Source of the DNA: Calditrichota bacterium
Lineage (GTDB): Bacteria; Electryoneota; RPQS01
Direction: 5' to 3'
NCBI GenBank assembly: GCA_020637395.1
Contig: JACJWA010000003.1
Span: forward strand, 62,001 to 126,000
Length of the DNA stretch: 64,000 nucleotides
Below the pieces are notes generated by a model. The model saw only the letters and a program-made list of their open reading frames with translations. It was not told the DNA's origin and made no database searches. The translations under genes and the position numbers were made by a program. Position 1 is the first letter of the stretch. Each line of letters begins with the position of its first letter. Positions 45,047 through 53,657 of the stretch are shown one piece after another.

Positions 45047-46195
45047 TCAGCGCTCGGGAGGACCATAGACCCCGCTTTCAATCCGAAACAGCTCGCCTGC
45101 CAGATGACGACAGACATAAACTCGGCCCCGTGCATCGCGCCCAAACGACGAGATATTCTCTGCGGCTTTGCGCGACCCCAAAAGCTCCCCTGAAATCTCG
45201 CGCAGCCCCGCGATGCCCCCGCCCACAGAGCGAAAACACCAGAGTCTCCCCGAGCAATAGTCCGCGCAAAGGTAACATCCGAACAGTTCCGGCACCGACT
45301 TGTCCCGCACCACAACGCCGCCCGTGATCGAACAGCCCTCACGATGCGAGTACTCCCAAACCGGGCGGTCATACAAGTCTTGATCGCAACTTCTTCCCGG
45401 CGGAAAACAGTGCGTCCCCTCCATCTTGTTCCAGCCAAGATTGTTGTTGCGGGGCCGACGTCCCGGAATGACGTGTACTTCTTCGTACGAGTCCTGGCCC
45501 ACATCAGCAATGAAAAGATCATTCGTCTCCGGATCAAAATCGAATCGCCAGGGATTGCGCACACCAAGCAGGAATTGCTCGGGCTCCGCATCCTGTGTGT
45601 TCACATCAAGCCTGAGCATCTTGCCCAAATGCGACTCGGGATTCTGCGCGTTGTTGCGCGGATCGCCCGCGCTGCCGCCGTCGCCCATGCCGATATACAA
45701 ATATCCGTCCGGCCCGAACTGAATTCCGCCACCGTTGTGATTCACATACGGCTGCGGAACGATCAGCAGCAGTTCGTCTAAGGCTCCACTTCCCGCCCGA
45801 AGCTCCTTCCGCAACAGGCATCTCGCCACCACCGTCGCACCGTCTTCCTTACGCGTGTAGTTGACAAAGTACCTCTTCGTTTCCTGCCAGTCTTCCGGAA
45901 AGGCAAGCCCCAAAAGCCCCTGCTCGCCGAACCCCGTTTCAATCTCATTTCCCAAGTCCAGCAACGGTTCTTCCATCAGGCGATGGGTGTTCAGGTCGAG
46001 AACCCTGATCTTGCCTTTGCGCTCCACGATGAACAATCTGGTCGAATCACCCGGCGCACTTGCAATACCCACCGGTTCGTCCAGACCTTCGGCAATCTTC
46101 ACGGCTGTCGCGGCCTGAAGTTCCGCAAAACAAAAAAATAGGCAGCACCAGAGTGCCGCCTGTCCCACCCAAACTACCCCACAAGTTCCGTTCAT
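45047..46195 (-). CDS. PQQ-dependent sugar dehydrogenase (Gdh/YliI family)
   Basis: This 382-residue secreted beta-propeller of the soluble glucose/sorbosone dehydrogenase family has a hydrophobic signal (LWCCLFFCFAELQA), EPVGIASAPGDSTRLFIVE, GFGEQGLLGLAF, the PQQ/Ca region HNGGGIQFGPDGYLYIGMGDGG and GVRNPWRFDFDPETNDLFIADVGQD. It probably oxidises aldoses in the periplasm. The start at 46195 overlaps the kamA stop as ATGA, so it is translationally coupled; the frame extends 24 codons into kamA. The true substrate is unknown. Confidence 0.9.
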   Translation of the reverse strand: MNGTCGVVWVGQAALWCCLFFCFAELQAATAVKIAEGLDEPVGIASAPGDSTRLFIVERKGKIRVLDLNTHRLMEEPLLDLGNEIETGFGEQGLLGLAFPEDWQETKRYFVNYTRKEDGATVVARCLLRKELRAGSGALDELLLIVPQPYVNHNGGGIQFGPDGYLYIGMGDGGSAGDPRNNAQNPESHLGKMLRLDVNTQDAEPEQFLLGVRNPWRFDFDPETNDLFIADVGQDSYEEVHVIPGRRPRNNNLGWNKMEGTHCFPPGRSCDQDLYDRPVWEYSHREGCSITGGVVVRDKSVPELFGCYLCADYCSGRLWCFRSVGGGIAGLREISGELLGSRKAAENISSFGRDARGRVYVCRHLAGELFRIESGVYGPPER

Positions 46196-47322
46196 GCGGC
46201 CAATTCCGCCGCCGCTTCGTTCGTCACGACGTGTGTATTCACCAACTCCGTATAGTCCTCCAGCCATGCCGCCTCCGGATTGCGTTCGAAAATCATCACG
46301 CGCCCCTCATCGCCGGGATGCGCCGCGCTGTGATACCGGAAGATAATCAATTTCTCCGTCATGGCAACCACTTCAATCTTTCCCGTCGCATGAGACATCA
46401 CAAACCGCACCCGCTTGGCCAGCCCCGAGGACTTCTGGCGCGCCGCCTCCACCAGCGCCAGATTGTGCTCGATCGGCGTCGTATAGGGCGCATTCCCCAG
46501 CGTCGGACGACACTGAAAAATGTAGTACGGCGGAATTCCGTTGTACGAGAGCCTGTCCCACAATTCCCGCAGCGTATCCACCGAGTCGTTCACTCCGCGA
46601 ATGATCGGATTCTGATTGACCACCTTCGCTCCCGCGTCCAGCATCGCGCGCAACCCCTCCACCGCCACCTCCGTCAGTTCGCGCGGATGATCAAAGTGCG
46701 CCATGATGTACACTTGACGGCCCATCGTGCGGTAGCGGCCCAACAAATCCGTGAGCTTCGAATCTTTCAGAATCCGGTACGGATTAAAGGCCGGCAACTT
46801 TGATCCAATGCGCACAATCCGCACGTGCGGAATCGCATACAACTGCTCGAAAATCTCTTCCAAGCGCACCGTCGCGAGTATCAGTGGATCGCCGCCGGTC
46901 AACAGCACATTCGTGATCTCCGGGTGCTGTCGAATGTACTCCACTCCCGGGCGAACATCCTTGACCACTTCCTCATTTTCGGTCATGAACAGCCGCTTGC
47001 GAAAACAGTAGCGGCAATAGCCCGCGCACACATCACTGCACAACAGCAACGCCGTCGAAGGGTACTTGTGCTCAAGTCCCGGCACCTTCGTGAAGGATTC
47101 TTCCCCCGATGCATCCAGCTTGCCCCAATCATCCAGCTCCCGGAGGTTGGGCATGATCAGTTGCCTGATCGGATCGTCCGGATCCTCCCAGTTGATCAAC
47201 TCCTGGTAGTAGTCATTGCTGCGAAAAACGAACTTGTCCGTAACTGCTTGCAGTTCGTCTCGTTCCTCGTGGGAGAGCTCGGCCACCTGCTTCAGGCGGA
47301 TGACGTATTTCGGATTCTTCAT
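46192..47322 (-). CDS. kamA: L-lysine 2,3-aminomutase (KamA family)
   Basis: This 376-residue radical SAM/PLP enzyme interconverts L-lysine and beta-lysine. The SAM cluster cysteines are C99, C103 and C106 (CAGYCRYC). TGGDPLIL and the PLP-binding Lys in SHATGKIEV follow. It begins with AGGAGG six bases upstream. It is coupled by ATGA overlap to a sugar dehydrogenase, a pairing with no obvious metabolic logic. Members can be glutamate or EF-P-lysine mutases (EpmB); the length and tail suit KamA-like rather than short EpmB, but substrate is not certain. Confidence 0.92.
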   Translation of the reverse strand: MKNPKYVIRLKQVAELSHEERDELQAVTDKFVFRSNDYYQELINWEDPDDPIRQLIMPNLRELDDWGKLDASGEESFTKVPGLEHKYPSTALLLCSDVCAGYCRYCFRKRLFMTENEEVVKDVRPGVEYIRQHPEITNVLLTGGDPLILATVRLEEIFEQLYAIPHVRIVRIGSKLPAFNPYRILKDSKLTDLLGRYRTMGRQVYIMAHFDHPRELTEVAVEGLRAMLDAGAKVVNQNPIIRGVNDSVDTLRELWDRLSYNGIPPYYIFQCRPTLGNAPYTTPIEHNLALVEAARQKSSGLAKRVRFVMSHATGKIEVVAMTEKLIIFRYHSAAHPGDEGRVMIFERNPEAAWLEDYTELVNTHVVTNEAAAELAA

Positions 47323-47731
47323 CCGAACCTCCTTTAGCGAGTCTGATAGGCGAACGGTCTATTTGCCTCCCCGGCAAAGTTTCGCGGCAGTTTCAACGGC
47401 AGGCCGTAGGCCAACCTCTTACAAGATGGGTCTCTACAACCCGTTTGTCAAGCTCGCAACCGCGTACTTGCAGCGCTAACTTCAGTATTTGCTTGCATCT
47501 CTTCAGTAAACTAAGTTCATCAAGCCTCCAAATTAAATATTCATTACTATTTGATAATCAAGTTACGTTGTGTTCATTTCAATGAAAAAATGGTGTGGCC
47601 AACACCAGCCACACCATTTCGTTCATTCCGTGTGCGCAGCGGCACCTGCGTCGCACACGACTTTGCTTCCCTCGAGATTCGCGGCACGAATCTCTTTCAG
47701 GCAGCCTGGCTGCCCGGTCCCTGCCATCGGT
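47323..47731. other. Intergenic region with terminator and hairpins
   Basis: It holds the terminator of the 47732-49723 gene at 47588-47619. Two hairpins lie closer to the gene: 47674-47681 with 47687-47694, and GGCAGCC/GGCTGCC at 47700-47714. The AT-rich part at about 47500-47570 probably contains the kamA promoter. No gene is supported. Confidence 0.5.
47588..47619 (-). terminator. Rho-independent terminator
   Basis: A 12-bp stem (47588-47599 with 47608-47619), loop 8, is followed on the minus strand by TTTTCATTG; it lies 110 bases past the stop of the BNR-like gene. Confidence 0.88.
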
Positions 47732-49723
47732 CTATTTCATCAAAACCATCTTGCGCGTCTGCGTCAGTCCTTGTGACTCTATCTGATAGAGATAGACTCC
47801 CGAAGCCATTCCGGACGCGTCAAAGTTTACTAACTGCACACCTGCACTGCGCGACGCGTCACTCAAAAGCACCGCAACCTCTTCGCCCAACACATTAAAC
47901 ACCTTCAAGGTCACGCGCGCCGCCTGAGCCAAATCAAACTGAATTGTGGTGCTCGGGTTGAACGGATTCGGGTAGTTCTGATGCAGCGTAAACTTGTTCG
48001 GAAGCGAGGGGCGCTCGTCCGCGAAGCTCGCGACTTCCGGTGGCATGTCCGTCGAGTCCACGTGCAGCACGGGCCACTGATTGTCCCACAGCGAGTCCGA
48101 CTGAATATCCGACACGCGAATTCGCTGATAGTTCATCGGATTGAGAGTCGGCGTTCCCGTCGGATTGTCGCCCACCGCGCCGCCCGCATCCAGATCGAAC
48201 ACATAGCTCATGTGCAGATAGCGATCCCCGTCATACGTCGTGACGGTCTCCGAGAGCGTCGCGTCGCGTTCATGCGCGCTTTCTCCCGGCGGCACAAACT
48301 GACCCGTGTTCGTATTGGTCATGTTGGTCGCGTAGGTCCACGACACTCCGTCGTCGCCGGACTTCGACACCCACACGTCCTGCATCGGAATGCCGCCTGC
48401 CGACCAGTTGTTTTCATCGGCCAAAACAAAGCAGCAGTACAGTTCGTCCGTCTCCGTATCAATCGCGAGGTTCGGGCGCTGCAAGACATACTGCCAGTCG
48501 CCCAAATCATCCGCCCAATTCGTGTCGCCATACGAGGCATCCACCGCGAAGATCGGCGACACATAACCCGAATCACTGCTCCAGTGCCAAATCTGCGACG
48601 CATACCGCGAAATCGTGCCTTCGAGCGAGTAGTAGTGCACCGTCATGAACGCGATGTGAATGTCATCGTCTTCGTCAAAGATCACCGAGCAGTCCGTGTA
48701 GGACCGGAACGTGTCGGCGTCGCAAACCAGAGTGTCCCCCGACGCACAATCTTCATCCGGATAGATGAAGTGCGTCACGTTGACCGGCTCGCTCCAGTTG
48801 TCGCCGCCGTCTTCCGAAATGATGTACTTGATGTCGTTGTTGTACTGCGTGGGATCCACATTCGGATCGGTCAGGTCATCGCGCGTGTCCGACCAGGCAA
48901 TCACCACACGGTTCGACTGGCGCGAGCAGGCGATATCCGGTGAAATCACCATGCAGGTATCTATCTCCTGAAATGCCGCTCCGCCCAAGTCATCCCACAA
49001 GATCTCGACTCCGAACGGTCCGTCAAAGACCGGAGTGCCGCGCGAGTAGTAGATAGATTGCGGATCGCCCGCCTGATTGCTTAGCGGGCTCTCCGTTGAA
49101 ACCACATGCAGGGTGGAGTCCAGTGCGATGGCAATCTTCGGCCAGATGACCTGCATCGCTTGATTCCCTTCATAGATGTAGGGAATCTCAAAAGTCGTGT
49201 AAGCTCCCGCGCGCTCTATCAGATCAATTGAGCTTGCCGCATGCGGCTGTCCCGCCAGAATCTCCTGATGAAAGGCAGGGAAGAAAAACCCTCCGGGCAG
49301 CACCTGACCGCAGACATAGCCGCCGCGCGAGGCCGAGTTCACCTGACCGTTCGAAATCGTAAATGCTTCCGTCGAAGGATCCCAGACATTGTAGTAAACA
49401 TGTCTTGAGGATGATGTGGAGTTCAGACCGTTGGTCCACGTCACGTGCACGAATCCCAGATCGTCCACGTCCACCATCTTGCCGCTTGAACCATTGTGCT
49501 GGTAGTCATACCATGTAGTGCCGGCTTGGTAGATCACACCAACCGGATCGTCCAGCGCATCCCGCCGCGGTCCATACATGGATGGATCCGGGATGTTCTG
49601 AAAGGTCGGCTGTTCTGAACCGTCAATCGGTTTGACGTTGTTCAGAGCTTTGGTCGTGGATGGCGCTGCTTGTGCCAGCCCAATCCCGACCGCCAGAAGA
49701 AAAATGAGAGCAATCCGATGCAT
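47732..49723 (-). CDS. Secreted BNR/sialidase-like protein with T9SS sorting domain
   Basis: This 663-residue protein has a signal peptide cleaved near AQAA and a probable six-bladed propeller. BNR/Asp-box-like repeats appear as SEDGGDNWSEPVNV and KSGDDGVSWTYATN. The end is a standard type A sorting domain (HQNYPNPFNPSTTIQFDLAQ, SGVYLYQIESQG, RKMVLMK). The start at 49723 has AGGAGG upstream. Sialidase catalytic residues cannot be shown, so it may be a binding or reporter-like propeller rather than an enzyme. Probably surface-attached via T9SS. Confidence 0.87.
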   Translation of the reverse strand: MHRIALIFLLAVGIGLAQAAPSTTKALNNVKPIDGSEQPTFQNIPDPSMYGPRRDALDDPVGVIYQAGTTWYDYQHNGSSGKMVDVDDLGFVHVTWTNGLNSTSSSRHVYYNVWDPSTEAFTISNGQVNSASRGGYVCGQVLPGGFFFPAFHQEILAGQPHAASSIDLIERAGAYTTFEIPYIYEGNQAMQVIWPKIAIALDSTLHVVSTESPLSNQAGDPQSIYYSRGTPVFDGPFGVEILWDDLGGAAFQEIDTCMVISPDIACSRQSNRVVIAWSDTRDDLTDPNVDPTQYNNDIKYIISEDGGDNWSEPVNVTHFIYPDEDCASGDTLVCDADTFRSYTDCSVIFDEDDDIHIAFMTVHYYSLEGTISRYASQIWHWSSDSGYVSPIFAVDASYGDTNWADDLGDWQYVLQRPNLAIDTETDELYCCFVLADENNWSAGGIPMQDVWVSKSGDDGVSWTYATNMTNTNTGQFVPPGESAHERDATLSETVTTYDGDRYLHMSYVFDLDAGGAVGDNPTGTPTLNPMNYQRIRVSDIQSDSLWDNQWPVLHVDSTDMPPEVASFADERPSLPNKFTLHQNYPNPFNPSTTIQFDLAQAARVTLKVFNVLGEEVAVLLSDASRSAGVQLVNFDASGMASGVYLYQIESQGLTQTRKMVLMK

Positions 49724-49822
49724 ACAGACCTCCTGCTTGGGTTCTCCCGGGTCTGTCGTGCCCACCAAGACACTGCTCTTAGTTATGCAAATGGCATGCT
49801 ATGCATTACAGGATTCTCAAAT

Positions 49823-49849
49823 ATATCATTATCAATATTATAATGATAT
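49823..49849. promoter_or_regulatory. AT-rich 10-bp inverted repeat upstream of the BNR-like gene
   Basis: ATATCATTAT at 49823-49832 and its complement at 49840-49849 flank 7 bases, about 100 bases upstream of the start codon at 49723. Shape and spacing suit a regulator site. It loosely recalls a Fur-type box but does not match it. Confidence 0.4.
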
Positions 49850-49939
49850 TCCTCTTATAAACATCAAGCGCAAAATCTGCGTCTTTTGATTTCATTGCTT
49901 GCGCATGCCTGTGCAATGAGCGCGCTCGAGGCAAAAAAA

Positions 49940-49969
49940 GACGGCCCCCTGGGGAGAAGAGGAGCCGTC
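49940..49969 (-). terminator. Rho-independent terminator
   Basis: A GACGGC/GCCGTC stem (49940-49945 with 49964-49969), extended by GGAG pairing inside, is followed on the minus strand by seven T. It ends the DUF2892-type gene. Confidence 0.82.
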
Positions 49970-50013
49970 AGATTAGCCGGACCCCGAAAGGTCCAGCTAC
50001 GGGAAACTTTTAG

Positions 50014-50211
50014 CTACTTCGCCGGTTCCTTCACCGCGCAAGTATTCATCCCGCAGATAGGATACAAGCCACAGAACCGGAATAGTCCCGTCAGCAAGGG
50101 AATCAGTCCCAGCGCGCCCCACCAATTCTTCGCGTAGATCCCCCAGCCAATCACCGCCAAACCCACAACGATCCGAATCACTCTGTCTGCACCACCGACG
50201 TTGGCCTTCAT
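50014..50211 (-). CDS. Small DUF2892/YgaP-like membrane protein
   Basis: This 65-residue protein has a short N-terminus MKANVGGADRVIRI and two hydrophobic segments (VVGLAVIGWGIYA; WGALGLIPLLTGLFRF), then CGLYPICGMNTC. This is the DUF2892 layout, best known as the membrane part of the rhodanese YgaP. The Cys residues near the C-terminus are typical. AAGGAGG precedes the ATG. The role is unknown, possibly in sulfur or redox chemistry. Flanked by terminators on both sides, so it is a single-gene unit. Confidence 0.88.
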   Translation of the reverse strand: MKANVGGADRVIRIVVGLAVIGWGIYAKNWWGALGLIPLLTGLFRFCGLYPICGMNTCAVKEPAK

Positions 50212-50237
50212 AGCCCCTCCTTGACGGTTAAATAAAA

Positions 50238-50265
50238 GGCGACTGCGCAAGTTTACGCAGTCGCC
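50238..50265 (-). terminator. Rho-independent terminator after the Crp/Fnr gene
   Basis: A 10-bp perfect stem (50238-50247 with 50256-50265), loop 8, is followed by TTTTATTT on the minus strand; it lies 30 bases past the regulator gene's stop. Confidence 0.88.
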
Positions 50266-50295
50266 GCCACTCTTACCGTAATAAACTCACATAAC

Positions 50296-50982
50296 TCACG
50301 GAGATTCGCCCGCAAACGTCCTCAGCAACGGCTCATTCACCATTCTGACGCGCCCGCGCCCCAGTTCCACCGCGCCGGAACGCTCAAACTCCTTCAGTAA
50401 CCGCGACACCACCTCGCGCGCCGTTCCCAGCTCGTCCGCAATCTGCTCGTGCGTGATGTGAATACTCCGCAGATACGTCCCCTCGCCCGTGAACTTCTCC
50501 AGCAGAAAATGTGCAATCCGATGATCCATCTTGCCAAATGTAATCTCTTCGATCAAACTCATCATGTCCACAATCCGGCGGCTCATCATCTCAAACACAT
50601 AGTCCCGGACCACCTGCTGAGTGTTGACCAGATTCTGAAAATACTCGGGCGAGATCACCGCCGCCGTCACCGGATGTTCCGGCTCCACCGCCGCCGTTGC
50701 CGGATAGCGCTGGCCCGTCAACGCGCACGACGTCGTCAAGATGCAGCTCTCCGTCGAGCGCACATGATAGAGCGTGATCTCGCGGCCACCCTCGTTCCGC
50801 TTATACACGCGGACACTGCCTTCGCCCACAAATGCGATGCGCGTGCACGCTTCGCCCTCGCGATAGACCATCACTCCACTGTCGAGAGTGGCCAGTTGAC
50901 TCTGAGCCAATATCTCGCGCTGCAATGCCGTGGACGCATTGCTGAAAAAGGAAAACTGTCCTAAAATGTCCGTGAGTTGCAT
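50296..50982 (-). CDS. Crp/Fnr-family transcription regulator
   Basis: The protein is 228 residues. It has an N-terminal cyclic-nucleotide-binding-like barrel (REGEACTRIAFVGEGSVRVYKRNEGGREITLYHV) and a C-terminal winged helix (ITHEQIADELGTAREVVSRLLKEFE). The cAMP-pocket residues of Crp are not clearly kept. There is one Cys pair (ESCILTTSCAL) as in oxygen- or redox-sensing members. It lies nine bases after rarA, so both are probably one operon. Its targets are unknown. Confidence 0.92.
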   Translation of the reverse strand: MQLTDILGQFSFFSNASTALQREILAQSQLATLDSGVMVYREGEACTRIAFVGEGSVRVYKRNEGGREITLYHVRSTESCILTTSCALTGQRYPATAAVEPEHPVTAAVISPEYFQNLVNTQQVVRDYVFEMMSRRIVDMMSLIEEITFGKMDHRIAHFLLEKFTGEGTYLRSIHITHEQIADELGTAREVVSRLLKEFERSGAVELGRGRVRMVNEPLLRTFAGESP

Positions 50983-50991
50983 GGGTGTTAT

Positions 50992-52287
50992 CTATGGCTT
51001 GCGGCGCTTCTTCCACCAGCGGGAAAGTCGCTCGGCCAGCTCTGCCTCGCGACCCTGTTCCGTCGGCTCGTAAAAACGCATATGCTGATAAGCTGTCGGC
51101 AAATTCTCGATCTCTACAAAGTGCTCCGGATTGTCGTGAGGATACACATAGCCCGCTCCATATCCTTCACGCTTCATAAGTCCCGTCACCGGATTGCGCA
51201 AATGCAGCGGAACCGCTTCCGGAATCTGCTCCGAGCGCACCGCTTCCAACGCCTTGTCTATCGCGACATATGACGCGTTCGATTTCGGCGAACAGGCCAG
51301 GTACGCCGTGCACTGCGACAAAATGATCCGCGCTTCCGGCATTCCGGTCGCATGCACCGCCTGATAACACGACGTCGCCAGCACCAACCCGTTCGGGTTT
51401 GCATTCCCGATGTCTTCGCTGGCCAGAATAATCAAACGCCGCGCCACGAACAGCGGGTCTTCTCCGGCCACAAGCATGCGGGCCAAGTAGTAGATCGCCG
51501 CGTCCGGATCGCTTGCGCGCACGCTCTTGATGAACGCCGAGATTGTGTCGTAGTGCTGATCGCCGGCCTTATCGTAGCGCGGCAGACGCCGCAGCACCGC
51601 AGTCTCCACCAGCTTCCGGCTCACCACCCGACGGTTCTCTTCCTGCGGAGCAATCTGCGCCGCAAGTTCAAGCGCATTATACAGCGCGCGGGCATCCCCG
51701 CCCGATAAGGTTAACAGGGCGGCCTCAGCTTCCGCCTCAACTTCCACCCCTTGGTCGCGCAAAAACTCGTCCTGTTCCAAAGCCCGCCTGAGCAGCACAG
51801 TCAACTGCTCGGCATTCAAAGGCTCCAGCCTGAGCACTCTCGCCCGCGACAGAAGCGGCGCAATCACCTCAAACGACGGATTCTCCGTCGTAGCCCCCAG
51901 GAGCGTCACCGTCCCATCCTCGACCGCGTGCAAAAGAGCATCCTGCTGGGACTTCGACCAGCGGTGAATCTCATCCACAAACAAAAGGGTCCGCTGACCG
52001 GCCTTGCGCCTGAGGCTCGACGCCTCGAGGTGCTTCCGAAGCTCCGGCACTCCCGTGGCCACCGCCGAAATCGGCACAAAAATGTAGTTCAACGTCGTGG
52101 CCAGAAGCCGCGCCAGCGTCGTCTTCCCCGTCCCAGGATCGCCCCAAAAAATCAGGCTGGGAATGCTGCCGCTCGAAACCAACCGCGAGAGGAGGGCTCC
52201 CTCGCCCAAGAGGTGCTCCTGACCCACGTACTCTGCGAAAGTCCGGGGGCGAAGGCGTTCCGCCAGAGGTGCCTGCGGCTCAGACAC
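50992..52287 (-). CDS. rarA: Replication-associated recombination protein A (AAA+ ATPase)
   Basis: This 431-residue clamp-loader-like AAA+ protein (MgsA/RarA family) acts at stalled forks. Near the N-terminus is RPRTFAEYVGQEHLLG, Walker A is GDPGTGKTTLA, Walker B is LLFVDEIHRWSKSQQD, sensor 1 is LLGATTENPSFEV, and the C-terminal domain contains YDTISAFIKSVRASDPDAA and EDIGNANP. The start is GTG at 52287 with GGAG close upstream. It is transcribed with the Crp/Fnr-type gene. Confidence 0.96.
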   Translation of the reverse strand: MSEPQAPLAERLRPRTFAEYVGQEHLLGEGALLSRLVSSGSIPSLIFWGDPGTGKTTLARLLATTLNYIFVPISAVATGVPELRKHLEASSLRRKAGQRTLLFVDEIHRWSKSQQDALLHAVEDGTVTLLGATTENPSFEVIAPLLSRARVLRLEPLNAEQLTVLLRRALEQDEFLRDQGVEVEAEAEAALLTLSGGDARALYNALELAAQIAPQEENRRVVSRKLVETAVLRRLPRYDKAGDQHYDTISAFIKSVRASDPDAAIYYLARMLVAGEDPLFVARRLIILASEDIGNANPNGLVLATSCYQAVHATGMPEARIILSQCTAYLACSPKSNASYVAIDKALEAVRSEQIPEAVPLHLRNPVTGLMKREGYGAGYVYPHDNPEHFVEIENLPTAYQHMRFYEPTEQGREAELAERLSRWWKKRRKP

Positions 52288-52377
52288 CAGACTCCGGGCC
52301 GTTCGGCCTAATGAAATCCGACATTTATGTCGTCTTCTCGCCGTACATACTTCATTAAGGGACTAAGTTACATAAAG

Positions 52378-52404
52378 AAAACACCGGATGCAATCCGGTG
52401 TTTT
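52378..52404. terminator. Bidirectional terminator after the radical SAM gene
   Basis: A 12-bp stem (52378-52389 with 52393-52404), loop GCA, has AAAA/TTTT ends forming U-tracts on either strand. It lies 24 bases past the radical SAM gene stop on the minus strand. Confidence 0.85.
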
Positions 52405-52427
52405 CAGCAACAAATTTCCTCTGCTAC

Positions 52428-53567
52428 TCAACTCTTCTGGACTGGAAGGTCTAACTGAGCGGTCGTGAGTCCAAGGCTACGGAGCGCCTTTCGATAAGCT
52501 TTGCGGGGCTCTCGACGGAGCGACCAATAGGCTTTACGCGCAATCGCTACCCGGTGGTCCACCGGTGCCGCATTCAGATCGCAGGCGACCGGGCAATCAC
52601 GGAAATCCAGCTCTAACATCCGCTGCCTGAACAGCACCGTTTGCCGACTCTTCCACACCTCCTCCACCGTCTGCTCACACAGATTTCCCAAAGGATACCA
52701 TGACTTGCAGCACACTCTCGCGATTCCTGAATAGGCCACAAACAAACTGTCAAACGCGACCGAACAAGGGCTCGAAGGCCTCGCGAACAAGCTTCTTTCG
52801 CGAACCGGCGCGATGTTCTTCTTCTGCGCATAGTACCAATCAAACTCGTTCAACGCGTACAGCTTGACTTGTGGATTGCGCTCTGCCGTCTCATAGGCTG
52901 CCGAGATGTGGTTCTGCACGAACTTGGTGTCCTCGTGCCGGGCCGACAGAACAGGATCAATGTGGAAGATGACCTCGTCCGCGCCGTGATCCGCGGCCCA
53001 TTGGACGAACACAGGAAGCTCGTGAATGGTCTCTTGCAGCACCACCGTGCTGAGTCTCAGGACCATCTTTGAGTTCTGCTCCCGTCGGCGGCGGACTATC
53101 CGATCAATGTTCGAAATCACCTCCGACTGCCGACCAAATTGAACGACACGACTGTACAACTCCGGGTCAATCGCGTTCAAACTGAAATTGACCACTCTCC
53201 CCTGAGCAAGAAAAGCCTCTTCCCAGAGGCCTTTCCAAAGTACGCCGTTGGTCACCGTTTCCAAATGAATGTTCGGGTAGTCCCGTATGACCATCTCGAC
53301 AAGCTCACGGCAATTCGGCAGCACGGTCGGTTCTCCGCCTTGCAGCACAAGAGTGTCTATGAGCGGATAGGCGGATCTCAGATTCTCCTTCCAAGCCACA
53401 TCGGCAAGTCGGCTCGACGGCGCAAAGTCCGTTTGGTAGCACATCGAGCACCGAACATTGCACTGCTGGCCCATCTCAAGGTGCAGATGCCGAAGATACT
53501 CCAATGGCCAAGCTCTGAGGTCGGACTGGGCAATCCTTGCTGAATCCAGGACCGGCAACGATTTCAC
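52428..53567 (-). CDS. Radical SAM protein with SPASM-like C-terminus
   Basis: This 379-residue protein has the SAM cluster C36-x3-C40-x2-C43 (CNVRCSMC), then VLQGGEPTVLPNC. The C-terminal part has the cysteines of a SPASM/twitch domain (RVCCKSWYPLGNLCEQ; RDCPVAC), suggesting auxiliary Fe-S clusters as in peptide-modifying maturases. No precursor peptide gene was spotted next to it, so its substrate is unknown. GTG start with AAGGG six bases upstream. It is transcribed after the ClpX-like gene, 90 bases away. Confidence 0.88.
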   Translation of the reverse strand: MKSLPVLDSARIAQSDLRAWPLEYLRHLHLEMGQQCNVRCSMCYQTDFAPSSRLADVAWKENLRSAYPLIDTLVLQGGEPTVLPNCRELVEMVIRDYPNIHLETVTNGVLWKGLWEEAFLAQGRVVNFSLNAIDPELYSRVVQFGRQSEVISNIDRIVRRRREQNSKMVLRLSTVVLQETIHELPVFVQWAADHGADEVIFHIDPVLSARHEDTKFVQNHISAAYETAERNPQVKLYALNEFDWYYAQKKNIAPVRERSLFARPSSPCSVAFDSLFVAYSGIARVCCKSWYPLGNLCEQTVEEVWKSRQTVLFRQRMLELDFRDCPVACDLNAAPVDHRVAIARKAYWSLRREPRKAYRKALRSLGLTTAQLDLPVQKS

Positions 53568-53657
53568 GCGACACCCTTTCTATGAAAACTCGGAACCCAT
53601 GACCATGATAGTACTCCGGTCCATCAGCCGCAAGCCGAGACAGCAAGAAAACAGAGC

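Noticed and set aside
44929..45591. 220-codon minus-strand frame overlapping the sugar dehydrogenase in another frame
   Set aside because: Arg/Ser-rich without family features; the overlapping frame has the PQQ dehydrogenase motifs.
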